Assembly (NCBI GenBank): GCA_050186055.1
Contig: JBFWYV010000027.1
Location: 1-28,288 of the forward strand
Length of the DNA: 28,288 nucleotides
Source: CAMDPA01 sp050186055
GTDB lineage: Bacteria > Pseudomonadota > Alphaproteobacteria > Rhizobiales > Hyphomicrobiaceae
Direction: 5' to 3'
In this document: positions 14,954 through 22,898 of the stretch, piece by piece
How positions within the stretch are numbered: the stretch's first letter is position 1
Layout: the number at the start of each line of letters is the position of its first letter
Notes under the pieces: generated by a model
Database searches by the model: none
What the model saw: only the letters and a program-made list of their open reading frames with translations
What the model was told of the DNA's origin: nothing
Program-made: the position numbers and the translations under genes

Positions 14954-16099
14954 ATGGGGCGATCGGGCTGCAGCGGGGGTGTGCGCCCAATGGGGATTCG
15001 TACGGCTGTATTTGCCGCCGGAGCGGGCGGTGCATTGTTTCTGGCGGGCGCTGCTATTGCGCAGACGCCGGCAGCGCCGGGTGGTGCGTCGGCAAGCTCC
15101 GTATCGCAATCGCCCTCGGCGCCTCCGTCATCGGCAGGCACGGTAACACCCTCCTCCCATCAACAGCCGAAGCGGGAAGTCGAGGCATGGGGCGAGGCCG
15201 AGATCAAGGCGGCGAGCACCCACTGCAAAGCGGTGCTGAAGGGCGTTCACGGCGTCATGGTGCCGGAGGCGCCGATCAAGAGCGGCGCGTGCGGTGCTCC
15301 TATGGTGTTCAAGCTCATGAGCATCGGCAAGGGTCCCGCCGTGGCGCTGGATCCGCCTGCGATCCTATCCTGCGATATGATCGCAACATTGGACAAGTGG
15401 GTGAAAAGCGATTTGCAGCCGCTGGCGCGCGCCAACCTCGGCGGACCGATCGTCAAGATCATCACCATGAGTTCGTATTCCTGCCGTAACGCTTATGGCC
15501 GTAAATTCGCGCGGCTGTCCGAGCATGGCCGCGCCAATGCGCTCGACATAGCGGGGTTCGAGACGGCCAGAAGCGAGCCGGCACTGGTACTTACCAGTTG
15601 GGGCCCGACAGCACGCGAGATCCGGGCCCTGGCCGCGAAGGCCGAGCAGGAGCGTAAGGCTGCCGAGGCCAAGGCGGTCGAGGAGGCGGCAATCAAGGCT
15701 GCGTCTGCCAGGGCGCCGGCAGTGGGGATGGCTGCCACGACGGTGAGCGCGGAACCGGTATTGCGTCCGACGCTGGTGCCCGGTCTCGCGATCCGGCTGC
15801 CGGGCGGCGGCTCCCTTCCCGGCGGGACGACGCTCGGAATTGCGCCATCACAGCTTGGCGCTCCGAAGGAGAACGGCCGGGCAAAGTCCGGGAAGCTCCG
15901 CCCGCCTGCGAAGCGCTCGCCGCCAGCCGGTGCCAAGGCTGGCCTGCCCTCACGGCAAACCTCGTTCATCCGCAAGGCGCACGAGACCGCGTGTCGCCGC
16001 TTCCGGACCGCGCTCGGTCCCGAAGCCAATCGCGCGCACAAGAACCATCTCCACATCGATATGGCGCAGCGGCGCAACAACAGCAGCTATTGCGAATAG
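14954..16099 (+). CDS. Extensin-like C-terminal domain protein (cell-wall, exported)
   Basis: The product is exported: signal peptide GIRTAVFAAGAGGALFLAGA with a cleavage-like AIAQ. A Pro/Ser/Ala-rich linker follows, then an extensin-like (PF06904) domain split by an insertion. The first half has STHCKAVLKGVHGVMVPEAP, ACGAPMVFKLMSIG, PPAILSCDMIATLDKWV and the hallmark ARLSEHGRANALDIAGF. The last half has FIRKAHETACRRFRTALGPE and HKNHLHIDMA. The EHG, D and HLHID positions are those of the VanY/extensin metallopeptidase-like fold. Between LTSWG and SFIRK lie about 130 residues of Ala-rich coiled coil and Pro/Gly-rich sequence, unlike typical family members in which these parts nearly touch. The start at 14954 has TTGGAG eight bases upstream; 14990 is equally possible and gives a tidier signal peptide. 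Its 3' end is 12 bases from the convergent symporter gene. Peptidoglycan work is likely but unproven. Confidence 0.83.
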   Translation: MGRSGCSGGVRPMGIRTAVFAAGAGGALFLAGAAIAQTPAAPGGASASSVSQSPSAPPSSAGTVTPSSHQQPKREVEAWGEAEIKAASTHCKAVLKGVHGVMVPEAPIKSGACGAPMVFKLMSIGKGPAVALDPPAILSCDMIATLDKWVKSDLQPLARANLGGPIVKIITMSSYSCRNAYGRKFARLSEHGRANALDIAGFETARSEPALVLTSWGPTAREIRALAAKAEQERKAAEAKAVEEAAIKAASARAPAVGMAATTVSAEPVLRPTLVPGLAIRLPGGGSLPGGTTLGIAPSQLGAPKENGRAKSGKLRPPAKRSPPAGAKAGLPSRQTSFIRKAHETACRRFRTALGPEANRAHKNHLHIDMAQRRNNSSYCE

Positions 16100-16111
16100 C
16101 GCTGGCCGGCA

Positions 16112-17572
16112 TCAGGCCTTCGCTGCATTTTCCTGCGCGGCGCTCTTTTCCCAGGCCGCCGCCAGCAGATAGGCCGCCAGCGCGATGGCGAGCGCCAGCA
16201 TGTAAGGCGTATCGAGGCCGAGCACGAACTGCCCCACCGCCCACACGCCTGCACCGGCGATGATCGAGGCTGCCGCGCTTGCCGGCCCGCCGATCCTGGA
16301 GAACATCGCAAAGCATGCGGTGACGAACACGCCCGCGCTGCCGAACGCCGATGCCGTCTCCACCAGTTCCTTGATCCGCTCCGAAGTGAGGGCCAGTCCC
16401 CACGTGATGACCGCGAGGCCGAACGCGGTCAGCCGGGCTGTCACCAGCCGCTGCGCCGGGTTCAGCGCGGGCATCAGCCTGACGATCACGTTGTGAGAGA
16501 CCTGTGCCGCCGGCGCGTGCAGCGTGGCGTGCACGTTCGACAGGATCGCGGAGACGATCGCACCGGCAAAGATCACGTAGCCGACAGTCGGCATGAAGTG
16601 TTGAGCCAGCGCGGCAACGATCTGTTCGCTGTCTGCGACCGCCGATTTGATCGCGGGGTCGCTGGCTGCGAGAACGCTTGCAGCGAGCCCGAGAAAAACC
16701 GGGATCATGCCGACGGCGAGATAGATGCAGGCGCCCGATATGGTGCCGATGCGCGCCACCTCTGCCGACCGGGCGCCCAGGTAGCGGGAAATCAGCTCGA
16801 CCGCCACAAGCGAACCGCAAATCGCAACCACCACATGCTCGAGCTTGACCAGCGCGCTGTCCTCTCCGCCCGACAGCACCGACAAGCGCTCCGGCTCCAC
16901 GCTGGCAAGAACCGTTCCGATCCCGCCCATGTGGGTCGCGACCACGATCGCCAGCACGACCAGTCCGGCAATCACGACGAGGCCCTGGAGGAAGTCGGTC
17001 ACGGCATCGGCCAGCAGGCCGCCGATCGTGATGTAGGCAGCCACCAAAAACGCCGCCAGCGTGATCGCCGCCGCCAGCGACATTCCCGATGACGAGCTCA
17101 GCACCTGCCCGAACGCGCGGATCTGCGCCGCCGCCCAGAACAGCGAGCCCGGCAGCAGCACGATCACGACCAGCTTCTCGATCGCCGACGAATAACGCCG
17201 GGCGAACAGGTCCGCGAACGTCGTAAGACCGTTGCGCCACAGCACGGCGGCAAAGACCAGCCCCGAGATCATCACCGCCGAACCGTAAGCCAGCGGATCG
17301 ATCAGCGCGCCAGCAAGCCCGTTGCTGTAGACTTCTCCGGTGGTGGCGACGATGGCCTCCGCCCCGAACCAGGTCGCGAACACTGAGAATGCCACCAGCG
17401 TCGTGCCCAGAGTGCGTCCGGCCAGGATGTAGTCGCCGTCCGTCGCCGTGCGCCGGGACATCCAGACGCCGACCGCGAACTGGAGCATGACATAGCAGAC
17501 GAGGCCGATCAGCAGCATGGGCAAGGCTCCGACTGGGGCAGCGCCGGACATTCGAACGATGCCCGCATCCAC
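16112..17572 (-). CDS. Sodium:solute symporter family protein
   Basis: The 486-residue product is a polytopic membrane protein of the SSS family with about 13 predicted membrane segments. Family landmarks are TATDGDYILAGRTLGTTLVA (about 43-62), SVFATWFGAEAIVATTGEVY (about 63-82), FADLFARRYSSAIEKL and the central ITIGGLLADAVTDFLQGLVV (about 182-201), the segment that carries the sodium-site residues. GRRLGARSAEVARIGTISGA-type sequence (LISRYLGARSAEVARIGTIS) and TASAFGSAGVFVTACFAMF follow. Members move sugars, proline, acetate, pantothenate or urea with sodium; the substrate here cannot be assigned. The GTG at 17572 has TTGGGA upstream; an ATG at 17551 is the other option. It faces the HAD phosphatase gene divergently and the extensin-like gene convergently, with no obvious operon partner. 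Confidence 0.9.
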   Translation of the reverse strand: MDAGIVRMSGAAPVGALPMLLIGLVCYVMLQFAVGVWMSRRTATDGDYILAGRTLGTTLVAFSVFATWFGAEAIVATTGEVYSNGLAGALIDPLAYGSAVMISGLVFAAVLWRNGLTTFADLFARRYSSAIEKLVVIVLLPGSLFWAAAQIRAFGQVLSSSSGMSLAAAITLAAFLVAAYITIGGLLADAVTDFLQGLVVIAGLVVLAIVVATHMGGIGTVLASVEPERLSVLSGGEDSALVKLEHVVVAICGSLVAVELISRYLGARSAEVARIGTISGACIYLAVGMIPVFLGLAASVLAASDPAIKSAVADSEQIVAALAQHFMPTVGYVIFAGAIVSAILSNVHATLHAPAAQVSHNVIVRLMPALNPAQRLVTARLTAFGLAVITWGLALTSERIKELVETASAFGSAGVFVTACFAMFSRIGGPASAAASIIAGAGVWAVGQFVLGLDTPYMLALAIALAAYLLAAAWEKSAAQENAAKA

Positions 17573-17716
17573 TCACTATCCCAACCCCGCCCGCCGGTCG
17601 ATGGCGCGCAAACGTCCGGCAAAAGTCCGAGATTGCGTCTTTCTTTCGTGCCGCGAATCAGCCAGCGATCGGCATGTGGCAATTGCAACTATGCTCCAAT
17701 TCATGGAGAGAGCGCG

Positions 17717-18712
17717 ATGGAGCGTACGACCCGCGCAGACCGCCGCCCCGAAAGGACCGCGGCAGGCGACAGGACCGACGATAGATCCGGATCCGCCGCG
17801 CCGCCGGCGCAAACAGCGAAGCCGTCGGCGCGCTCCAAGGCCAAAAGCTACGGCGCGGACAAGAAAACGATCGCGCTCGTCTACGACTTCGACGGGACGC
17901 TTTCGCCGCGCCCCATGCAGGAATACGCGTTCCTGCCCTCGATCGGGGTCGATGCCGCTGAGTTCTGGGAGGAGGCCAATCGCGTCGCCCGCAAGGAGGG
18001 CGCCGATCCGCTGATCACCTACATGCACCTGCTCTATAAGAAGGCCAAGGCCGCCGGGGTCCGCATCGACCGCAAGGATCTGGTCGAACAGGGCCGCGAC
18101 GTCGAGCTCTTTGCCGGCGTCGAGAAATGGTTCGACGAGATCGATGCCTACACGAAGCTCCGTTCCGAGAGCCACGGCGTCGTGCTGCGCCATTATCTCG
18201 TGTCCTCGGGCCTCGCCGAGATCATCGAAGGCACCCGCATCTACGGCAAATTCCACAACGTCTTCGCTTCCGAATACTGGTTCGAGGCATACGACATGCC
18301 CTATCCGAAGCGGGTGATCACCGACACCGGAAAGACGCAGTATCTCTTCCGCATCAACAAGGGCGTCGAGGATCAGGCCGAGAGCATCAATCAGCACATG
18401 CCGGAAGACACTCGCCCCATCCCGTTCGGCAACATGATCTATTTCGGCGACGGCGATACCGACGTGCCGTCGATGGCGGTGATGCGCAAGAACGGCGGCC
18501 ATGCGATCGCCGTCTATCCGCCGGGCAAGCCGAAGGCGAAATGCATGGACCTGTTCAAGGCCGGCCGCTGTGATTTCTATGCGCCTGCCGATTACCGCCG
18601 CGGCTCGGAGCTGTTCAAGCGCACCTGCCTGCTGATCGACCGCATCCTCGCCGACATCCGCATTCAGGACGAGATTCGCCGCCTGGAGCGCGAGGTCGAG
18701 CGGAAGGGATGA
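17717..18712 (+). CDS. HAD-family phosphatase (phosphoserine phosphatase-like)
   Basis: The 331-residue product opens with about 48 charged, probably disordered residues and then has a HAD hydrolase domain. Motif I is VYDFDGTLS (nucleophile D57, acid/base D59), motif II is the serine in HYLVSSGLAEII, and motif III is likely the lysine in ITDTGKTQYLF. Motif IV is IYFGDGDTDVPSM. The helical cap between motifs I and II holds the family pattern YKKAKAAGVRIDRKDLVEQG. These features place it with uncharacterised phosphoserine-phosphatase-like HADs. The substrate is a phosphate monoester of unknown identity. The start at 17717 has GGAGAGAGCG directly upstream; the frame extends to 17633 but that part has no support. 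A strong terminator follows at 18748-18781. Confidence 0.88.
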   Translation: MERTTRADRRPERTAAGDRTDDRSGSAAPPAQTAKPSARSKAKSYGADKKTIALVYDFDGTLSPRPMQEYAFLPSIGVDAAEFWEEANRVARKEGADPLITYMHLLYKKAKAAGVRIDRKDLVEQGRDVELFAGVEKWFDEIDAYTKLRSESHGVVLRHYLVSSGLAEIIEGTRIYGKFHNVFASEYWFEAYDMPYPKRVITDTGKTQYLFRINKGVEDQAESINQHMPEDTRPIPFGNMIYFGDGDTDVPSMAVMRKNGGHAIAVYPPGKPKAKCMDLFKAGRCDFYAPADYRRGSELFKRTCLLIDRILADIRIQDEIRRLEREVERKG

Positions 18713-18747
18713 CCGGACGTCTTCCCTTCTCGTTCCCTTCGCGGCGG

Positions 18748-18781
18748 TCCGCACGCATCAAAAGACGCGTGCGGATTATTT
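18748..18781 (+). terminator. Rho-independent terminator after the HAD phosphatase gene
   Basis: Arms 18748-18756 and 18767-18775 form a perfect nine-pair stem (TCCGCACGC/GCGTGCGGA) with a ten-base loop, followed by TTATTTC. It begins 35 bases past the stop. The minus-strand side has AATAAT but no clear T-run, so it serves the plus-strand gene. Confidence 0.75.
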
Positions 18782-18799
18782 CAGCCATGCAGGCCGGCC

Positions 18800-21097
18800 T
18801 CAGCTCGATGACAACGCCTGCTTGACGCGCTCCGGCGACAGCGGCGCCCGCCGGATGCGCACACCCGTGGCATCGAACACCGCATTGGCAAGCGCACCCG
18901 CAACCGGCCGGATCGACGGCTCGCCCGCGCCGGTGGGACGCACATTCGGGCGATCGATCAGCACGATGTCGATCTGTTCCGGCATGTCGGCGATGTCGAG
19001 GATCGGATAGCTGTTCCAGTCCACGCTCGTTACCGACGCGTTGTCGAATTTGACCTCCTCGAGCAAGGCGCGGCTGATGCCCTGCACGATGTTGCCTTCG
19101 ATGCACTGCCTGAGACCGGTCGGATTGATGATCTGACCGCAGTCGTGGGCGACGGTGAACTTGCGCGCCCACACCCGCCCGGTCCGGCGGTCGACCTCCA
19201 CCTCCGCCACTATCGCCACGATCGAGCCGTTGCGCTGGGCATAGCCGAAGCCGCGGCCGACCAGGGTATTGCTGCTGCCGGCATGCTTGTTCGGCCCGAC
19301 CCGCGGCGTCCATCCGGCTTTCTCCATCGCCGCCTTGATCACGGCGATATCGCGCGGCGCCTTGGCATGCTTCAGGCGGAACTGGACCGGGTCCATGCCG
19401 ACCGCGAGCGCCATCTCATCGGTGAACGACTCGCTGGCGAACTGCAGCTCCGGTCCATTCGGATCGCGCAGGTGCGATGTCCGCAGCGGCGACCCGCGCT
19501 CGATGAGCGCCGGGATCGTCTCCCAGCCCATCGCCATGTTGTCGAACTGGTATGAGTTCGCAGGCACGTTGAATGCCTGCGTCGGTTTCAGCGGATGGCC
19601 CAGCAGTTGCCCCGCGAGGCAGTCGTGAGTCTTGCTCTCGTTGGAGGCGACCTCCAGCCGGGAGAAGCCTTTGGCGATGAACTCGTAGCCGATGACGTTG
19701 TCGTCGGCATCGATCGCGGCCCGCACCCGCATGACTGACGCCGGCCCCTTCGGATCCCACGCCGTCGCGTCATTCCGCATGTAGGCGAGGCGGACCGGCT
19801 TGCCCACAGCCTGCGCCAGGAAGGCGGCATCCTGCGCGCAGTCGCCGGCGTCGTTGCGGCCATAGCAGCCGGGACCGACCAGCCACTCTGCGTCGGCCTG
19901 CTCGCGCTTCATGCCGAGGATCGCGGCGACCCCATCCCGCGCGAAATGTGGCTTTTGCCCGCCAGTCCACAACATCGCCCGGCCGTCCTTGATCTCGACG
20001 ACAGCCACCGCTGGTCCCATCGAGGCATGGCTCTGGAACGGCCACTCGTATTCGGCGCTCACCGTCTTGGCTGCCTTGGCGAAGGCATCCGCGACGTTGC
20101 CCGCCTGCTTCTGCATGTGGGCCTTGACGACCTTGGCCTGGCGAATGTGATCGAACAGGTCGGAATAGTTCGGGAACGGAGGTTTGACCTTGGACCACTC
20201 GACCTTCAAGGTCTCTGCCGCCTTGATCGCCCCCCATTCCGTGTCGGCGACGACACCGATGAAGCCTTCCTTCCAAACCACCTTCGCCCCTGCGATCCCC
20301 TTGATCGAGCCTTCGTCGACCTTGACCGGAACCGAGCCGGCGATCCCGGGGCGGATCATTCGGCCGTGCACCATGCCCGGTACTTTGTGATCCGCAACGT
20401 GCCTCTCGGTGGAATAGACCTTGGGCGCGACGTCCTCCCGCGGAAAGGACTTGCCGACGATCTTGTAGTCGTTTGGCGCCTTTGGCTTAGCACTACCCAA
20501 AGCCTCCAGGTTGTTGCCCCATTTCTTGTTCCAGGCCATCTTGTGATTGAAGTACCGGCCGCCGATCAGCTCCTTGTAGCTGACCTTTTTCGAGGCATCC
20601 GATTTCGACGCCACGACTCCATCGCTCACGGTGAGCTGGTCCGCCGCAATGCCGAGCTTCGTCGCGGCAGCTTCCACCAGTACGCGCCGCGCTTCCGCAG
20701 CGGCATGGCGCATCTGGAAGCCGCCGCGCCACACACCTGTCGAGCCCGAGGCCCCGCCCTGGTTCACAGAGGTACGTGTGTCGCCCATGTAGACCGTGAC
20801 GGCTTGGAGCGGCACATCGAACTCCTCCGCCACGATCTGCCCGATCGCGGTGTGCAGCCCGTGCCCCATGTCCATCTTGCCGAAGAACGCCCTCACCTTG
20901 CCGTCGGCACCGATGGCGATATAGCTGTCCAGCTCGGCTGGATGCAGCGGTGGCTTGCTGCCTTGTGCCAGTGCCTCGCCGACCGATTTGACGAACGACA
21001 GACTGACGGCGCTGCCGACGCTGACGACCAAGGCACCCGCACCCATTCCCTTCAGGAGACCGCGGCGAGATACGGAAAGTCTTTCGTGCTTACCCAT
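18800..21097 (-). CDS. Molybdopterin-binding subunit of an isoquinoline 1-oxidoreductase-type molybdenum hydroxylase
   Basis: Large catalytic subunit of a two-subunit molybdenum hydroxylase, which inserts a water-derived oxygen into a heterocycle or oxidises an aldehyde. The 765-residue product begins with a Tat signal (VSRRGLLKGMGAGALVVSVG, twin arginine at 11-12), so it works in the periplasm. Molybdenum-cofactor segments are KMDMGHGLHTAIGQIVAEE (about 75-93), GASGSTGVWRGGFQMRHAAA, QSHASMGPAVAVVEI, LRDPNGPELQFASESFTDEM and the C-terminal PTGAGEPSIRPVAGALANAV, with the catalytic glutamate in GAGEP. IorB, CoxL-like aldehyde oxidases and NicB share this plan. The start at 21097 has GGGAGG just upstream, 11 bases after the ferredoxin-type subunit gene. 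The cytochrome c subunit that usually takes the electrons is not in the window on this side. Substrate not assignable. Confidence 0.88.
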   Translation of the reverse strand: MGKHERLSVSRRGLLKGMGAGALVVSVGSAVSLSFVKSVGEALAQGSKPPLHPAELDSYIAIGADGKVRAFFGKMDMGHGLHTAIGQIVAEEFDVPLQAVTVYMGDTRTSVNQGGASGSTGVWRGGFQMRHAAAEARRVLVEAAATKLGIAADQLTVSDGVVASKSDASKKVSYKELIGGRYFNHKMAWNKKWGNNLEALGSAKPKAPNDYKIVGKSFPREDVAPKVYSTERHVADHKVPGMVHGRMIRPGIAGSVPVKVDEGSIKGIAGAKVVWKEGFIGVVADTEWGAIKAAETLKVEWSKVKPPFPNYSDLFDHIRQAKVVKAHMQKQAGNVADAFAKAAKTVSAEYEWPFQSHASMGPAVAVVEIKDGRAMLWTGGQKPHFARDGVAAILGMKREQADAEWLVGPGCYGRNDAGDCAQDAAFLAQAVGKPVRLAYMRNDATAWDPKGPASVMRVRAAIDADDNVIGYEFIAKGFSRLEVASNESKTHDCLAGQLLGHPLKPTQAFNVPANSYQFDNMAMGWETIPALIERGSPLRTSHLRDPNGPELQFASESFTDEMALAVGMDPVQFRLKHAKAPRDIAVIKAAMEKAGWTPRVGPNKHAGSSNTLVGRGFGYAQRNGSIVAIVAEVEVDRRTGRVWARKFTVAHDCGQIINPTGLRQCIEGNIVQGISRALLEEVKFDNASVTSVDWNSYPILDIADMPEQIDIVLIDRPNVRPTGAGEPSIRPVAGALANAVFDATGVRIRRAPLSPERVKQALSSS

Positions 21098-21108
21098 GGC
21101 AACCTCCC

Positions 21109-21576
21109 TCAGCCCATCATCTTCGATGCGGTCTTGACTGCTCGCATGATGCCCATGTGGGTCGCGCAGCGGCATTTGAGTCCGGTCAGCGCGTCCTTGA
21201 TCTCGGCATCGGTCGGAGTCTTGTTCGCTTCCAACAGCGCAGCGGCCGTCATGATCCAGCCGTTGATGCAATGGCCGCACTGCGGGACCTGCTCCTTGAT
21301 GTAGGCGAGTTGCAGCGGATGCGGTTTTTCAGGCGTGCCAAGCCCTTCAAGCGTTTTGATCCTGCCGGTCGCGGCCGAGACCGGAACCTGACACGACCGG
21401 ACCGGCGTGCCGTCGATCTGCACCGTACAGGCACCGCACTGGGCGAGACCGCATCCGAACTTCGGATTTGAAAGGCCTATGTCGTTCCGCAACGCATAGA
21501 GCAGCGGCATGTCCTCGTCGGCCGTGACGGTATGGTCGCGGCCATTGACATTGAGCTTGAAAGGCTTGGTCGCCAT
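21109..21576 (-). CDS. (2Fe-2S)-binding small subunit of the molybdenum hydroxylase
   Basis: Electron-transfer subunit that would pass electrons from molybdopterin to a cytochrome. The 155-residue product has two iron-sulfur modules. The plant-ferredoxin-type one has C42, C47, C50 and C62 in CGLAQCGACTVQIDG and SCQVPV; the helical one has C100, C103, C135 and C137 in QCGHCINGWIMTAAALLEAN and KCRCATH. This is the IorA/CoxS layout. AAGGAGG lies about eight bases before the ATG at 21576, the strongest ribosome-binding site in the window. The large subunit gene follows after 11 bases, so the two are co-translated in order. It lacks its own signal peptide and would travel out folded with the Tat-bearing large subunit. 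Confidence 0.92.
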   Translation of the reverse strand: MATKPFKLNVNGRDHTVTADEDMPLLYALRNDIGLSNPKFGCGLAQCGACTVQIDGTPVRSCQVPVSAATGRIKTLEGLGTPEKPHPLQLAYIKEQVPQCGHCINGWIMTAAALLEANKTPTDAEIKDALTGLKCRCATHMGIMRAVKTASKMMG

Positions 21577-21892
21577 TTAGGGTTTCCTCCTTGGTTATTG
21601 ATGCTCCGGTTGCTTTTTGGGGCATCCAGTTTGCGGCGATAAGGTCGCCGGGAAATCGCTGCTGAATTAAGTCAATCTTCCCCCAAACAGGATTTCGAGG
21701 GCATTTCCATGATCAAGCAAGGAAGCAAATTGAGCACACAGCCTCTACCTCGTCCAGTCAGGACGTAGGAGCGAGCCGCGCCGGAAGATCAGCTTTTCGT
21801 GTTCATTCGAGCAAGATTTACACAGGTTGGCAGAATGGACTTGATACAAGACGCGTGGGGCCGAACATCATGGACGCCTTCGTTTGAAGCAC
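21577..21892. other. 316-base intergenic region upstream of the molybdenum hydroxylase genes
   Basis: It should carry the promoter of the two-gene hydroxylase operon and the end of the HEPN-like gene transcript. I found no clear sigma-70 pair, hairpin or RNA gene. The base composition turns more A/T-rich from about 21660, the left edge of the islet that holds the next two genes. Confidence 0.5.
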
Positions 21893-22372
21893 TTAGGCCC
21901 TTGGCCCTTCCACGGCCACGTAGATCACGAAGGCTCTTTGATGTCGTTTATCGCACTTCAGAAAGGCGTCGATTACGGTCTCCACAGCTTCAATGTCAGC
22001 TTCGACCGCTGATTTGTAGTAGAGTCCGGTAGGATCGTAATCGGCTCGATGACGCTTCTCCTGCATCTGGACGAACATGTTTGCGAAGTCTTGGATGTCG
22101 TTTGGAAATTGGTTCATCATGGTTTTCTTCAGACATTTATGCTTCGCAGTGCCATGGTTGATGCATCTGTAAGCCTGCACCCACGCTCGTCTTGTCGTCT
22201 TGTTTTTGATCATCGTGTTGGCGCATGTACTGCACAACGTATGAAAAAGCGCGTAGTACGTCGTACTGCACGCTCGTCTCAATTTTGCCTGCTTGGGACG
22301 CGTCGAGCTCTTCAGCAGATCGCGCGCCACATCAAGTAAATCAGTAGGCGTCACTCCTCGGCCTGCGATCAT
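21893..22372 (-). CDS. HEPN-like domain protein
   Basis: The 159-residue, helix-rich product resembles the HEPN superfamily: RRACSTTYYALFHTLCSTCA (about 32-51) fits the YYAxFH helix and EKRHRADYDPTGLYY (about 105-119) fits the RxxADY helix of UPF0332-like HEPN proteins. HEPN proteins act in toxin-antitoxin, defence and RNA-processing settings. The R-x4-6-H ribonuclease motif is not found after RHRADY, so nuclease activity is not supported here. Five scattered cysteines are unusual. The gene begins 32 bases inside the preceding small gene, indicating coupled translation. Composition is visibly more A/T-rich than flanking genes, which fits transfer. A GTG at about 22354 is an alternative start, since the ribosome-binding site before 22372 is weak. 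Confidence 0.62.
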   Translation of the reverse strand: MIAGRGVTPTDLLDVARDLLKSSTRPKQAKLRRACSTTYYALFHTLCSTCANTMIKNKTTRRAWVQAYRCINHGTAKHKCLKKTMMNQFPNDIQDFANMFVQMQEKRHRADYDPTGLYYKSAVEADIEAVETVIDAFLKCDKRHQRAFVIYVAVEGPRA

Positions 22373-22646
22373 AATCTACTTTTGATACAAATGAGAGAAG
22401 CGGGTACAAATCGTCGTCGTCAATCAATTCGTCGATGGTGGGCATGATCTGTCGACTCGCGCCGGCAACATTTCTTGCGTCGTTGCCACGCAGCATGCCT
22501 TCGAACACGATTTCAACGCGCAGAATATCGTTGCCATCGTGGTCCACGTCGGGAGACACGATGACATCGACGATCTTGATGCTTGCAAACAGCTTGCCCA
22601 GTTCTCGCGATATGGCACGAGCCAACGTGGCAGTGTCGACCTTCAT
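22341..22646 (-). CDS. Small acidic protein of unknown function, partner of the HEPN-like gene
   Basis: I do not recognise the family. From the ATG at 22646 the product has 101 residues: a predicted helix (TLARAISRELGKLFASI), a strand-rich centre (IVDVIVSPDVDHDGND then ILRVEIVFEGMLRG), and an acidic stretch (TIDELIDDDDLYPLLSF) with a basic end. The centre reads like a two-strand sheet with a DxDxDGND turn. The frame is open to 22811, but a strong terminator at 22809-22840 sits across that end, and GTG at 22661 and a TTG further up are possible starts. It overlaps the HEPN-like gene by 32 bases, so the pair is translationally coupled. An antitoxin-like or regulatory role is a guess from the arrangement. 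Confidence 0.5.
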   Translation of the reverse strand: MKVDTATLARAISRELGKLFASIKIVDVIVSPDVDHDGNDILRVEIVFEGMLRGNDARNVAGASRQIMPTIDELIDDDDLYPLLSFVSKVDYDRRPRSDAY

Positions 22647-22808
22647 CGGTTTGGAGGTCACAACCTCTCGACTCCCATGCGCAATTCTAATGACGGTCCC
22701 TCTTTGTGATTCGCATACGTAGGTAGTCCCAGTCAATAATTGAAGTTTGGGACCACTTATCCCAGGCGAGTATTGGGTTCTCTGCGATCGCCCCTTTTCC
22801 CATCGGCC

Positions 22809-22840
22809 CAAAAGAAAACAGGGCCGGACGAGCCGGCCCT
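22809..22840 (-). terminator. Rho-independent terminator of rpsA
   Basis: On the minus strand an eight-pair stem (arms 22840-22833 and 22827-22820, AGGGCCGG) with a five-base loop is followed by GTTTTCTTTT. It lies about 60 bases past the rpsA stop and separates rpsA from the small-gene pair beyond it. Confidence 0.85.
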
Positions 22841-22898
22841 GACAGTGAGGCGATGCCCGGAGACATCGCTCTTTCGATCGCGGATCTTGCGTCTGCGA

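Noticed and set aside
15966..17576. A 536-codon minus-strand frame overlapping the symporter and the extensin-like gene
   Set aside because: Its translation is Arg/Gly-rich low-quality sequence in another frame of the symporter, whose membrane segments are intact.
18800..21576. Naming the molybdenum hydroxylase nicotinate dehydrogenase to complete a nicotinate pathway with the enamidase-like gene
   Set aside because: The subunit layout is shared by several substrates, the genes are 8 kb from the cluster with unrelated genes between, and no substrate-specific residues could be judged.
21893..22372. Calling the HEPN-like protein a ribonuclease toxin
   Set aside because: The R-x4-6-H catalytic motif is not present after the RHRADY helix, so only the fold resemblance is claimed.
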